NCBI GenBank assembly: GCA_023443925.1
Contig: JAEZSL010000266.1
Coordinates: 1-31,333 of the forward strand
From: Bacillota bacterium
GTDB taxonomy: Bacteria; Bacillota_A; Clostridia; Lachnospirales; Lachnospiraceae
Direction: 5' to 3'
Length of the DNA stretch: 31,333 nt
Part shown: positions 15,915 to 23,932 of the stretch, in pieces
How positions within the stretch are numbered: position 1 is the first letter of the stretch
Layout: every line of letters starts with the position of its first letter
The notes under the pieces: model-generated
The model's database searches: none
What the model saw: the letters and a program-made list of their open reading frames with translations, nothing else
Told to the model about the DNA's origin: nothing
Position numbers and translations under genes: made by a program

Positions 15915-16766
15915 TTACACCTCTTTCCTGTTAATAAATACTATGATATCGTCGATGGTCGCAGGCTCCGTGTTAAGAAAAGGATCCTCCGGCAAATCAT
16001 CCGTATAAATAAGACCTTCAAAACCGGTAGTAAATCGGCGCAGACTTATTATAGATTTTTCTAAGTCATTGGTTAATTCCTCAATGCCGCCTTTAACGAT
16101 ACGGAAGGAGTTAATGAATTCATCCTTTGAACCTGAGTATAGCAGCTTGCCGTCATGAAGAAAGGTAATGTAATCGGCGATTTTATCCAGGTCTGTTGTA
16201 ATATGGGTTGAAAATAAAACACTGCGTTCTCCGTCTTCAATAAATTCAGAAAGTATGTCCAGCAGCTCATCTCTTGATACCGGATCTAATCCACTGGTCG
16301 GTTCGTCTAAAATCAATAATTTTGCATCATATGAGAAAGCACAGGCCAACATTAGTTTCATCTGCATGCCTTTGGAGAGTTCTTTTACCCTCTTTGTCTT
16401 ATTAATTTTAAATTTATCCAGATAATCATAAAACCGCGCGGTATTCCAATTCTTATAAAAGTTTCCGATGGATTTTTCTACATCAGACATTTTCCAATCG
16501 TCCACAAAATAATTGGAATCAAACACAACGCCTATATCTTGTTTGATTCTCTTTTCTTCTAATATATGGTCCTTACCTAATATCTCAATGGTACCGGAAG
16601 ATTTCTTAAGCATATTTAAAATCAATTTTATCGTAGTGGTTTTACCGGCGCCATTTGGCCCGATAAGTCCCATAATATACCCCTTTGGCAGGCTGAAGTT
16701 AATGTTATCTAATCGAAACTGGCTAAAGTTTTTGGATACATTATTTATACTCAGCAATTCATTCAT
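15915..16766 (-). CDS. ABC transporter ATP-binding protein, YtrB-like (second module)
   Basis: A 283-residue ATPase with Walker A GPNGAGKTT, the signature LSKGMQMK, Walker B LLILDEPTSGLDP and FSTHITTDLDKIAD. It is a paralogue of the 13457-14317 ATPase with the same domain plan and C-terminal extension. The start overlaps the GntR stop. ATG 16766 is preferred over GTG 16772 because AAGGAGG is nine bases before it. Next to the RiPP-like operon, this pump is the best candidate for self-protection, by inference. Confidence 0.9.
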   Translation of the reverse strand: MNELLSINNVSKNFSQFRLDNINFSLPKGYIMGLIGPNGAGKTTTIKLILNMLKKSSGTIEILGKDHILEEKRIKQDIGVVFDSNYFVDDWKMSDVEKSIGNFYKNWNTARFYDYLDKFKINKTKRVKELSKGMQMKLMLACAFSYDAKLLILDEPTSGLDPVSRDELLDILSEFIEDGERSVLFSTHITTDLDKIADYITFLHDGKLLYSGSKDEFINSFRIVKGGIEELTNDLEKSIISLRRFTTGFEGLIYTDDLPEDPFLNTEPATIDDIIVFINRKEV

Positions 16767-17142
16767 TATCACTTGCCTCCTTTAATAGATTTAATAATTT
16801 ATGTAACTCCTCATCTGACAGTTTAGCTCTATTTGCTGATTTTATAGCTTCTGATAAATGTTTTTCTACCTCTCGAATTAACTGTTCCTGAACTAATTCG
16901 CTTGCGCTTCCTAAAATATAGCAGCCTTTACCCTGGACATTAATTACATAACCCTCCTGCTCCAGTTCAGTATATGCTCTTGTAGTGGTCAATACACTTA
17001 TTTTTAATTCCTTTGACAATACTCTTAAAGAAGGCAGCAGTTCTCCTTCTTTTAACTCTCCCGACAAAATGGCTTGTTGTATTTGCGTTTTGATTTGTTC
17101 ATAAATCGGAATACCGGATATATTGGATATAATTAACTTCAT
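16759..17142 (-). CDS. GntR family regulator, YtrA-type (second module)
   Basis: The 127-residue protein starts MKLIISNISGIPIYEQIKTQ and has a winged helix (LPSLRVLSKELKISVLTTTR), GYVINVQGKGCYIL and a helical tail rich in Glu/Lys. ATG 17142 is chosen because it matches the N-terminus of the paralogue at 13080 and has AAGGTGG just before it; a GTG at 17151 is possible. It is transcribed away from the peptide operon. A 15-bp site by its own promoter recurs at the precursor promoter, so it probably controls both. Confidence 0.88.
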   Translation of the reverse strand: MKLIISNISGIPIYEQIKTQIQQAILSGELKEGELLPSLRVLSKELKISVLTTTRAYTELEQEGYVINVQGKGCYILGSASELVQEQLIREVEKHLSEAIKSANRAKLSDEELHKLLNLLKEASDNE

Positions 17143-17164
17143 AGTCACCACCTTAATGTTTAGT

Positions 17165-17215
17165 GTGTATTAACTGTTATGTAATAGATTATAACAGATA
17201 GAGTACTAAAGTCAA
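17165..17215 (-). promoter_or_regulatory. Promoter and putative operator of the second GntR-ABC operon
   Basis: On the minus strand TTGACT (17210-17215) and TATAAT (17188-17193) are spaced 16 bp. Just downstream of the expected start point, the plus strand reads GTGTATTAACTGTTA (17165-17179). The same element, 13 of 15 bases identical, occurs inverted at 17405-17419 downstream of the precursor promoter. Confidence 0.65.
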
Positions 17216-17359
17216 GAAAAAACTGGAAAATCCTTCAAAAATCCTATAAAAAGTAACGGAAAAGCTTGATTTTACTATGGTATCTGGAATTGGGCTGATA
17301 GTAAATAATGACCTAAATGTATATAAAAAGAAAAATAATACAAATTATGGAAAAAGATA

Positions 17360-17419
17360 TTGACAAAACTGTATCAAAGAATTATTATATATACATAACA
17401 GTAGTAACAGTTATAACAC
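17360..17419 (+). promoter_or_regulatory. Promoter and putative operator of the RiPP-like operon
   Basis: TTGACA (17360-17365) and TATTAT (17383-17388) are separated by exactly 17 bp, a near-consensus vegetative promoter. TAACAGTTATAACAC (17405-17419) follows about 10 bp past the expected start; its reverse complement, GTGTTATAACTGTTA, matches the GntR-operon site. A leader of about 107 nt, including a small ATCAAT/ATTGAT stem at 17452-17466, precedes the AGGAGGTGA ribosome site. Confidence 0.7.
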
Positions 17420-17501
17420 ATATATCATTGTAAAGATTAAGTAAGGTGTATATCAATTTTATTGATTTACATATAAGTAAAAAAATAAGGAGGTGAATTA
17501 G

Positions 17502-17639
17502 ATGAACATTTATGAAGCACCTAAAAGTCAAAGTTTAGAATTAAGTGCACAGGTAGGAGCATGCGGAATCAATTGCAATAATGGTTTTGGCGTAGCAATT
17601 GTTATTGCCATGGTTGGTCCGTTACCAGGCCCCACTTGA
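17502..17639 (+). CDS. Putative RiPP precursor peptide (45 aa)
   Basis: ATG 17502 sits eight bases after a full AGGAGGTGA ribosome site and behind a near-consensus promoter, so it is the first gene of the radical SAM operon. The first 20 residues (MNIYEAPKSQSLELSAQVGA) look like a short leader, with the SLEL stretch suited to binding by a PqqD-type recognition domain. The C-terminal 25 (CGINCNNGFGVAIVIAMVGP then LPGPT) resemble a core: two Cys four residues apart, a Gly/Asn turn, a hydrophobic run and a Gly/Pro-rich tail. The Cys-then-hydrophobic layout recalls sactipeptides, and GPLPGPT loosely recalls subtilosin A, but I know no described family with this sequence. The leader/core border is a guess. 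Confidence 0.75.
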   Translation: MNIYEAPKSQSLELSAQVGACGINCNNGFGVAIVIAMVGPLPGPT

Positions 17640-17689
17640 GAAATTTCTGGAAGGGGCTATTAAAAAGATAGCTTACTTACTACATAGCG

Positions 17690-17720
17690 GGTTAGGTGTA
17701 ATTTTTATTACACCTAATCC
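17690..17720 (+). other. Hairpin between the precursor and its modification genes
   Basis: TTAGGTGTAAT (17692-17702) pairs with ATTACACCTAA (17707-17717) around a TTTT loop, extended by GG/CC with one bulged T. No T-run follows, so it is more likely an RNA stability or attenuation element than a full terminator. Such a hairpin would keep precursor mRNA in excess over enzyme mRNA. Confidence 0.65.
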
Positions 17721-17787
17721 GTTAACAATAGTAAATCGGTTCTCTGGACTAGCTCTCTCCTGTAAAATAAATTGTTCATCAAAAAGT

Positions 17788-18072
17788 ATGATTAATAAGG
17801 ATGATATTTTGCACCGAACAACTTATGTTTGGAAAGATGATAGCGGTTACGCTATTATAATAAAAAATGATGGGAATAAGATTATATTAAATCAGGAAAC
17901 AACCGAATTATGGAAGTTGATTAATGATGAAGATTCTGTAGAAAATATATGCATTGCAATGAAAGAACGGTATGATATTCCGGAAGAAAAAACAGTTACT
18001 GATGTTAAAGCATTAATCGAGGCCGGAATCGTTTCTAATCTGGATATGTTTTGGGGGGATGAGATATTTTAA
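17788..18072 (+). CDS. PqqD-like RiPP recognition protein
   Basis: The 94-residue product reads HRTTYVWKDDSGYAIIIKND, then KIILNQETTELWKLINDEDS and ALIEAGIVSNLDMF. This is the PqqD fold order: beta-strands, a 'lN-t---lw-li' helix and a final helix (EAGIV). Stand-alone PqqD/RRE proteins hold the leader peptide and present it to radical SAM enzymes. ATG 17788 has no good ribosome site. The open frame extends back to 17599, but that would overlap the precursor and adds residues unlike PqqD, so translation may depend on coupling or a leaky start. Confidence 0.7.
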   Translation: MINKDDILHRTTYVWKDDSGYAIIIKNDGNKIILNQETTELWKLINDEDSVENICIAMKERYDIPEEKTVTDVKALIEAGIVSNLDMFWGDEIF

Positions 18073-18083
18073 AAAAGATATTA

Positions 18084-19355
18084 TTGATTATGCCGAATAA
18101 TAATAAAACCAAAAAGGTCGGTTATTCTGAAAAAACCACCATGCCGCCTTTAGGGATTATTTCGATTGGCGGTTATTTAAAGTTACATGGATATGAGGTG
18201 GATTATCTTGATTTATTCACCCGTAATATGAAAAAAACTGAATTCTTGGACTATGTGTCCGAATGTAATCCGGATGTTATAGGAATAAGTTCTTATACTG
18301 AGAATTTCTCTGTTGTTATAAACCTTACGGATCTAATAAAAATCACTTTCCCGAAAATCTTAATTATATTAGGAGGACCTCACGTTACATTTTGCCCGGA
18401 GGAAGCTCTAAAGTGTCCATCCGTAGACTTTGTTAGCCGGGGAGAGGGCGAAATGACTTTTGTTGAACTTTTGGAGGCCTTAAATTATAATACCCTAAGG
18501 CTTGAGGAAATTCAAGGGATATCCTACAGGGATGAAAAAGGAAACATAATACATAATGAAGACCGGAAGTTTATTCATAAGCTGGACAGCCTGCCGTGGG
18601 CGGATATGAGTACGGAAAAGAAAAAGATTTATAATATAAAGCAGCTTATTATCACCAGCAGAGGCTGTCCCGGAAAGTGTATCTATTGTGCTTCCTCGGC
18701 ACTTTCCGGAAACAGATACAGAATGCGCAGCGCAGAGAACGTATTTAGTGAGATTTATTATAAATACAAATATAAAGGAGAACGTTACTTCGCATTTTTG
18801 GATGATACCTTTACGGCAAACCGGAAAAGACTGCTGCGTTTCTGTGAACTCATCAAAAAAAATAAAATAGATATTGTGTGGCGGTGTGATTCCAGAACCG
18901 ATATTTTAAGTTATGAGTTAATTGATCATATGTATGATTCCGGGTGTACGTCCGTGCATATTGGCATTGAAAGCGGCTCACAGGAGGTAATTGACACAAT
19001 AAATAAGCATATCAGCCTGCAAAAGTCAGAAGAATTACTGGCCTATATGTCAAAGAAAGGGATGCAGGTCATGTGTTCTTTTATTATCGGACATCATTGC
19101 GATACAAAAGAAACGGTACGAATGACTCTTGATTTAGCCAAGAAATTTAAAAATAACTATGGAGCAGTGGTTGGAATCAGTATTAATACGCCATTCCCAG
19201 GTACCGCTTTATATGAAAACCGGGAAGAACTGGGAGTGAAATTGGAGAGTACGAAATGGGCGACCTATGATCTCGTACAACCTGTTATTTCCACAAAGTA
19301 TTTAACGAAGGAAGAGTTACAAGAATTTTTTTATGAAATTCAAGAGACGATGTAA
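18084..19355 (+). CDS. Cobalamin-binding-domain radical SAM enzyme (first copy)
   Basis: About 423 residues. The N-terminal 150 are a B12-binding-type Rossmann domain (PPLGIISIGGYLKLHGYEVD, VIGISSYTENF, ILGGPHVTFCPEEAL) lacking the DxHxxG motif, as in BchE-like radical SAM enzymes. The radical SAM core has SRGCPGKCIYC with cluster ligands C195, C199 and C202, and HIGIESGSQEVI. Family members perform methyl transfer or other radical chemistry on carbon. Within a RiPP operon it may C-methylate the core, by inference. The family's usual first strand (KKILLI) lies upstream of every normal start: in frame from ATT 18066, overlapping the pqqD-like stop. TTG 18084 is the earliest standard start. It is homologous to 23933-25231. 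Confidence 0.85.
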   Translation: MIMPNNNKTKKVGYSEKTTMPPLGIISIGGYLKLHGYEVDYLDLFTRNMKKTEFLDYVSECNPDVIGISSYTENFSVVINLTDLIKITFPKILIILGGPHVTFCPEEALKCPSVDFVSRGEGEMTFVELLEALNYNTLRLEEIQGISYRDEKGNIIHNEDRKFIHKLDSLPWADMSTEKKKIYNIKQLIITSRGCPGKCIYCASSALSGNRYRMRSAENVFSEIYYKYKYKGERYFAFLDDTFTANRKRLLRFCELIKKNKIDIVWRCDSRTDILSYELIDHMYDSGCTSVHIGIESGSQEVIDTINKHISLQKSEELLAYMSKKGMQVMCSFIIGHHCDTKETVRMTLDLAKKFKNNYGAVVGISINTPFPGTALYENREELGVKLESTKWATYDLVQPVISTKYLTKEELQEFFYEIQETM

Positions 19356-19377
19356 ACAAATATGAGAAGGGGATATT

Positions 19378-19563
19378 ATGAATAGAGTAGTCGTTGAATT
19401 AAAAGGCAATCTGGTATTTTGCGGGATAAACAAAGGTGATTACGAGATAGACGGAGAACATGGTTTCTTTGTTGAAACAGACAGCGAATACGGTTTAAAA
19501 GTCTGGTGTCCGGAGAAGATGATTGAAAAAGTCCACAGGATTAATATTGATGAGGAGGTATAA
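19378..19563 (+). CDS. 61-residue protein of unknown function in the RiPP-like operon
   Basis: ATG 19378 follows AGAAGGGGA and the gene ends two bases before the next start, whose ribosome site lies inside it, so it is firmly part of the operon. The product (MNRVVVELKGNLVFCGINKG, then acidic/aromatic residues and VWCPEKMIEKVHRINIDEEV) is acidic with two Cys and predicted beta-strands. It has no leader-like or membrane segment. It could be an auxiliary recognition or chaperone protein, or a second substrate; I do not recognise it. Confidence 0.7.
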   Translation: MNRVVVELKGNLVFCGINKGDYEIDGEHGFFVETDSEYGLKVWCPEKMIEKVHRINIDEEV

Positions 19564-19564
19564 C

Positions 19565-20902
19565 ATGGTCATTGAATTAAATCAGGGAGTTATTATCAAA
19601 AAGCATAATAATACGGGAGTACTTATTAATACGAAACAGGCCAGATATCGTAAATTAAATAACTCAGGCCTTGTTATCGCCGAATTTTTGCAGGACTCAG
19701 TGAGAACGGAGCCGGAAGAGCTTTTTAGTAAATTGAGTAATTATTATGGTATACCAAAAGATTTGATGACGGAGGATGTTAACAATTTTCTGGATGAGCT
19801 GATGAAAGCCGGTTTCATTAAGGATAGTTCTTTTGAAGGAAACGAAAAGAACAGTACGGCAAATGATTTTACAGATAACGGTATTTGGTTAAAAGTTACA
19901 AACCGATGTAATTTAAAATGTGAATATTGTTATGCCAATTCTGGAGCCTTTGATGCAAAAAGTGAGATCTCAATCGAAGAAATCGAAGATTTATTAAGTA
20001 ATATGAGTGAACCGATAAGAAAGATTATTATAACAGGTGGGGAGCCTCTTATAAGAACTGATATATTGGATATCATTCAGGTATGCAATAAATATGGGAA
20101 AGTACAGCTATTAACAAATGGTACGCTGGGTGACAGGGAGTTATATGAAACTATATTAAGCTTAGTTGACAGTATTCAAATTTCAATTGATTCAAATATA
20201 CCGGAATATCACGACAGGAACCGGGGAGCCGGCAGTTTTGAAAAAGCAGTTTGGCATGCCGGACTTATCTGTGAGATTGATAACTCGAAACTGGCAGTTG
20301 CCATGACACCTACACCGAAATATAAGGCAGATATTGTGGATATGATAAAATTCTGCCAGAGTATTGGAGTATATCAATTACATATTAACCGGTTCGTACC
20401 TTACGGCAGGGCTGAAAAATACGAGGATGGCTTTAACCTCGAGGATTTTTTTAACTGGGTAGATAAAGGCTATGAATATATCTATGAAACCTATGTAAGT
20501 TATTATAAACAAAACAGGCAGTTTAATTTCCTTTTGGATGTGGCATCCGATTTAAACAGGGAGGTTTATTCAACGGGTAAAAAATGTTCCTGTGGGGTAA
20601 ATCATAACCTGTTCAGCATCGACTGTAACGGGGATGTATATCTTTGTCCCTCTCTTCATAAAGAAGGGCTTGTTCTTGGGAATGTAAAAGAAAAATCACT
20701 GGTTGATATAAAATCGGAGAGTAAGAAAAAATATAAAAGTTTTCTGGTAGATGATTTGGATAAATGTAAGGATTGTGAGCTGAAATACTTCTGCGCGGGA
20801 GGCTGCAGGGCAATTGCTTTAAATAATACGGATGATATATATGGAGTGGAGGATGATTGCGCTGTCTATAAGAAACGTATATTAGACTTAATGGTGAGGT
20901 AA
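19565..20902 (+). CDS. PqqD-fused radical SAM/SPASM peptide maturase
   Basis: A 445-residue protein. Residues 1-95 are a PqqD-like domain (IKKHNNTGVLINTKQARYRK, FLDELMKAGFIKD). The radical SAM motif is C115-x3-C119-x2-C122 (TNRCNLKCEYC), followed by ITGGEPL. The C-terminal SPASM region shows CSCG, CNGDVYLCP, CKDCELKYFCAGGC and a final Cys, enough for two auxiliary [4Fe-4S] clusters. RRE-fused SPASM enzymes install thioether or carbon-carbon crosslinks in peptides. ATG 19565 follows GAGGAGG and begins the PqqD strand (MVIELNQGV); the longer frame from 19523 is rejected. It is followed by the exporter with a 4-bp gap. Confidence 0.9.
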   Translation: MVIELNQGVIIKKHNNTGVLINTKQARYRKLNNSGLVIAEFLQDSVRTEPEELFSKLSNYYGIPKDLMTEDVNNFLDELMKAGFIKDSSFEGNEKNSTANDFTDNGIWLKVTNRCNLKCEYCYANSGAFDAKSEISIEEIEDLLSNMSEPIRKIIITGGEPLIRTDILDIIQVCNKYGKVQLLTNGTLGDRELYETILSLVDSIQISIDSNIPEYHDRNRGAGSFEKAVWHAGLICEIDNSKLAVAMTPTPKYKADIVDMIKFCQSIGVYQLHINRFVPYGRAEKYEDGFNLEDFFNWVDKGYEYIYETYVSYYKQNRQFNFLLDVASDLNREVYSTGKKCSCGVNHNLFSIDCNGDVYLCPSLHKEGLVLGNVKEKSLVDIKSESKKKYKSFLVDDLDKCKDCELKYFCAGGCRAIALNNTDDIYGVEDDCAVYKKRILDLMVR

Positions 20903-20906
20903 ATGA

Positions 20907-22655
20907 ATGAAATTGCTAATAAAGTCTTTTTTGAAACGGAATTCTGCTCTTCTTGGTTTTGGGGTAACCATGCAGATTGTTGCAAATATATGTACTATTA
21001 TTATTCCGTTAAGTTATCAGTATTTGATTGATAAAATTATTTTAAGAAATTCATTTCATAAACTGCCTTATTATGTTATCAGTATTTTAAGCGTATTTTT
21101 GTTATACATAATAACCGATATTTTTTCAAATAAAATATTTATTAAGCAAATAACAGAACTTAAGAAAATATTGGAAAAAAGTGTAATGACAACCCTTCTA
21201 AAGTCTGAGGATAAAGCTATGATGAAAACCTCTAAAGGGGAAGTCATTACAAGACTGACCCAGGATATCGATACGGTTATTAATTACTGGGCAGAATATT
21301 TTATAGCACTTTTAATGGGTATAGGGGAGTATATCATCATTATAGTTGTTATTTTTAGGATTCATTTTATATTAGGTTTAATAAGTCTGGCCGCTACGCC
21401 TTTATTTTATCTGTTAACGAAGAAAATGGGAAAAAATATTGGAGAAGCAAGTACCAAAATCAGAAACAGCGGCGAGCAATTTATCGACCGGGTAGATGAA
21501 TGCCTCGACAGCCGGGAAACCATTAAGATTTATGATTGTTTTCATTATGAATATGACAGATATTTAAAAGTTCTGGAACCCTATTTGGATAATACCAAAT
21601 GGCTGATGAATATTAGTCTTCTGGCTAAAAAACTAATAGGGGGATTAAGCATTTTATTTCCTCTTATCATATTACTAAGCGGAAGTTATCTTATTTCATT
21701 GGAACAGATGACCCTGGGAGCTTTAATCAGCGTACTATCCAGTCTTAATTACATATTAGCTCCGTCTGCCTTATTATCAAACAGTCTTATGGCATTAAAG
21801 CAGGTTAAAGTATCTTATAAGAGACTTCATCCATTTTTTGAATACAGAGAAGAAGCCGGTGAGGCAGCAGAAGCAGAGAGAAATCTTTTGGAGCAGTCAG
21901 ATAGTAATTTTTTGGACTTGTCAGAGCGTAATCTTTTGAATCAGTCCGATGTAGGTAGTGAAGCATCGGTGGTCTCCGTAAATAATTTGCATTTCCAGTA
22001 TGAGGATAAGGATATATTAAAAAATATTTCCTTTCAAATCAATCAGAGTGAATTTATAAGTGTCGTAGGTGATAACGGAACCGGAAAAACTACGTTGCTT
22101 CAGATTTTATCCGGATTGTTAGAACCAACCGGCGGAGAAGTATTTATTAGCGGGTTACGGCTGAATAAGAATAACATAAAAAAAATCAGAAATGATATCA
22201 GCGTTGTGAGGCAGAAAGAATTTCTTTTTCAGGATACCGTTGCAAATAATATACTGCTTCATAAAAATGAATCCCTGAATGAAAAGGCTGAAGAAGTGAT
22301 AGAGCCTAAACTTCTGAGTCTGGATGCGGGGAAAAATGGTTCTAAACTTTCCGGGGGAGAAATCCAGAAGGTAGCAATCGCAAGAGCCATTCAAAAGAAC
22401 AGTAATATATTTTTAATCGATGAGGGCAGTACTAATTTCGATAGACGTTCCAGGGAGAATTTATATGTGATTTTACAAGCCTTAAAGGGTAAGAAAACTA
22501 TGTTGGTAATTGATCACTATTTATCCTATATTACTCTCAGTGATAAAGTATTGTATTTTCAGGATAAGGAACATATATTTTTAGATACGCATGAAGCCTT
22601 ATATAATAATAATAATAGCTATAGGGACCTCTACTCCGGTATAGAGCCGATTTAA
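20907..22655 (+). CDS. ABC exporter, fused membrane and ATPase domains
   Basis: A 582-residue half-transporter. An N-terminal domain with about six membrane helices (residues 1-300) is followed by a linker with a 24-bp tandem repeat (about residues 325-348) and an ATPase domain. Walker A is GDNGTGKTT (388-396), the signature is LSGGE (481-485) and Walker B is IFLIDEGST. It has no N-terminal C39 peptidase domain, so it probably exports the mature peptide without cutting the leader. Location between radical SAM genes of the same operon supports export of the product. ATG 20907 overlaps the upstream frame's ribosome region (AGGTAAATGAATG). Confidence 0.9.
   Translation: MKLLIKSFLKRNSALLGFGVTMQIVANICTIIIPLSYQYLIDKIILRNSFHKLPYYVISILSVFLLYIITDIFSNKIFIKQITELKKILEKSVMTTLLKSEDKAMMKTSKGEVITRLTQDIDTVINYWAEYFIALLMGIGEYIIIIVVIFRIHFILGLISLAATPLFYLLTKKMGKNIGEASTKIRNSGEQFIDRVDECLDSRETIKIYDCFHYEYDRYLKVLEPYLDNTKWLMNISLLAKKLIGGLSILFPLIILLSGSYLISLEQMTLGALISVLSSLNYILAPSALLSNSLMALKQVKVSYKRLHPFFEYREEAGEAAEAERNLLEQSDSNFLDLSERNLLNQSDVGSEASVVSVNNLHFQYEDKDILKNISFQINQSEFISVVGDNGTGKTTLLQILSGLLEPTGGEVFISGLRLNKNNIKKIRNDISVVRQKEFLFQDTVANNILLHKNESLNEKAEEVIEPKLLSLDAGKNGSKLSGGEIQKVAIARAIQKNSNIFLIDEGSTNFDRRSRENLYVILQALKGKKTMLVIDHYLSYITLSDKVLYFQDKEHIFLDTHEALYNNNNSYRDLYSGIEPI
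21879..21950 (+). repeat. Three 24-bp tandem repeats in the exporter linker
   Basis: Units 21879-21902, 21903-21926 and 21927-21950 encode RNLLEQSD, SNFLDLSE and RNLLNQSD between the membrane and ATPase domains. Units 1 and 3 are the closer pair. The repeat keeps the frame and lengthens the interdomain linker. Confidence 0.75.
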
Positions 22656-22667
22656 TATGGAGGATAA

Positions 22668-23924
22668 ATGGAACAGGAACAATTAGAAATAGAAGAATAT
22701 AAAATTAACGATAACTTCCTTTTGAAAAAAAGAAATGATAAGAAAATGACAGTTGTTAATCAAAATGGGGTCAGAGAAGTTCTGGATATTGGTGCTTCCT
22801 ATTTACTTGATCTTGTTAATGAGAGAAAGTATGAAAAAATTATGCAGCTAAATAAAAACGGTTTGGCAGAAATTAAAAAACTTATTGATAAAAGCATATT
22901 GATAAGGGATAAGACTGATAAAACCCTTGATTTAACACCGGGATGGACGTTGGAAGAAGTTTTTTTTGAACTGTCAAAAACATGCAACTTAAAATGTAAA
23001 CATTGTTATATTCCTGAGGATGTAAAAAAGTTGGAACTTACTTTTGATGATTGGATTAAACTAACGGATGATTGTGCCGCACTTGGAGTTTATATGATAA
23101 AATTAACCGGCGGGGAACCGATGACTAATTCTTATTTTTTTGAATTGCTCCAATATATTAAAAGTAAAAAAATTAAAGTACGTTTATATACCAACGGAAG
23201 CTATTTAAACAATGAAAATATAAGTAAACTAAAGCGATTGGGATTGGATGAAATTCAAATAAGTTTAGACGGAGCGATTGCAGAAACCCATGATAATTTC
23301 AGGAATACGAAAGGAAATTTTAATAAAATTGTTGCTGCACTTCCTATATTGGAGAAAAATGATTTGGCAGTGACCCTTTCCTTTACGGTTTCCTCTTACA
23401 ATATTGCAGAGCTCGATAACTTTATACAGTTGGTCAGGAATTATAAAAATATAAAAGTCGTAGTAAGTCCTTATATTAATTATCACCAGACCTATCAAAA
23501 TAAAGATGACTTTTTGAATGTCAGAGATGAAGACGTTATGAAAATTAAAAGATGTTTTCATGAGAATCAGAGCATCTGGTCTGATAAAACCAGATATTAT
23601 TTATCTTACTCAAATAAGTATATTGGGTTTTGCGGTATGGGAGTCTACAGTTTATATATTGATTCAAAGGGGAAAGTAATGTTATGTCCGTTGCTGAATC
23701 AAGAAGAAAATCTGGTGGGAGATATCCGTGAGGGCAGATTAAAGAATATATGGGAGCAATCACCCTTACTGGTAGAGTACAGGAATAGAACAATTGCTGA
23801 CATCAGCGGCTGCAATACCTGCAGTAATTCCCACATTTGCAGAGGCGGATGTCGTGCGCGTGCATTCTTTAAACATAATGATCTTTTAACAAAAGATCCG
23901 GTTAGCTGCAGTATGTACCTGTAA
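22668..23924 (+). CDS. Radical SAM/SPASM peptide maturase (second)
   Basis: A 418-residue protein. Residues 1-90 form a PqqD-like region (FLLKKRNDKKMTVVNQNGVR, LAEIKKLIDKSILIRD). The radical SAM ligands are C106, C110 and C113 (KTCNLKCKHC), then LTGGEPM. The SPASM part has CGMGVYSLYIDSKGKVMLCP, CNTCSNSHICRGGCRA and a final Cys. It differs clearly from the 19565-20902 enzyme, so the two probably make different bonds or act on different residues. The start is 12 bp after the exporter stop, with GGAGG. Confidence 0.88.
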   Translation: MEQEQLEIEEYKINDNFLLKKRNDKKMTVVNQNGVREVLDIGASYLLDLVNERKYEKIMQLNKNGLAEIKKLIDKSILIRDKTDKTLDLTPGWTLEEVFFELSKTCNLKCKHCYIPEDVKKLELTFDDWIKLTDDCAALGVYMIKLTGGEPMTNSYFFELLQYIKSKKIKVRLYTNGSYLNNENISKLKRLGLDEIQISLDGAIAETHDNFRNTKGNFNKIVAALPILEKNDLAVTLSFTVSSYNIAELDNFIQLVRNYKNIKVVVSPYINYHQTYQNKDDFLNVRDEDVMKIKRCFHENQSIWSDKTRYYLSYSNKYIGFCGMGVYSLYIDSKGKVMLCPLLNQEENLVGDIREGRLKNIWEQSPLLVEYRNRTIADISGCNTCSNSHICRGGCRARAFFKHNDLLTKDPVSCSMYL

Positions 23925-23932
23925 GGGGGATT

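Noticed and set aside
17599..17787. Long N-terminal extension of the PqqD-like protein
   Set aside because: It would start inside the precursor gene in another frame, adds residues unlike PqqD and spans the intergenic hairpin.
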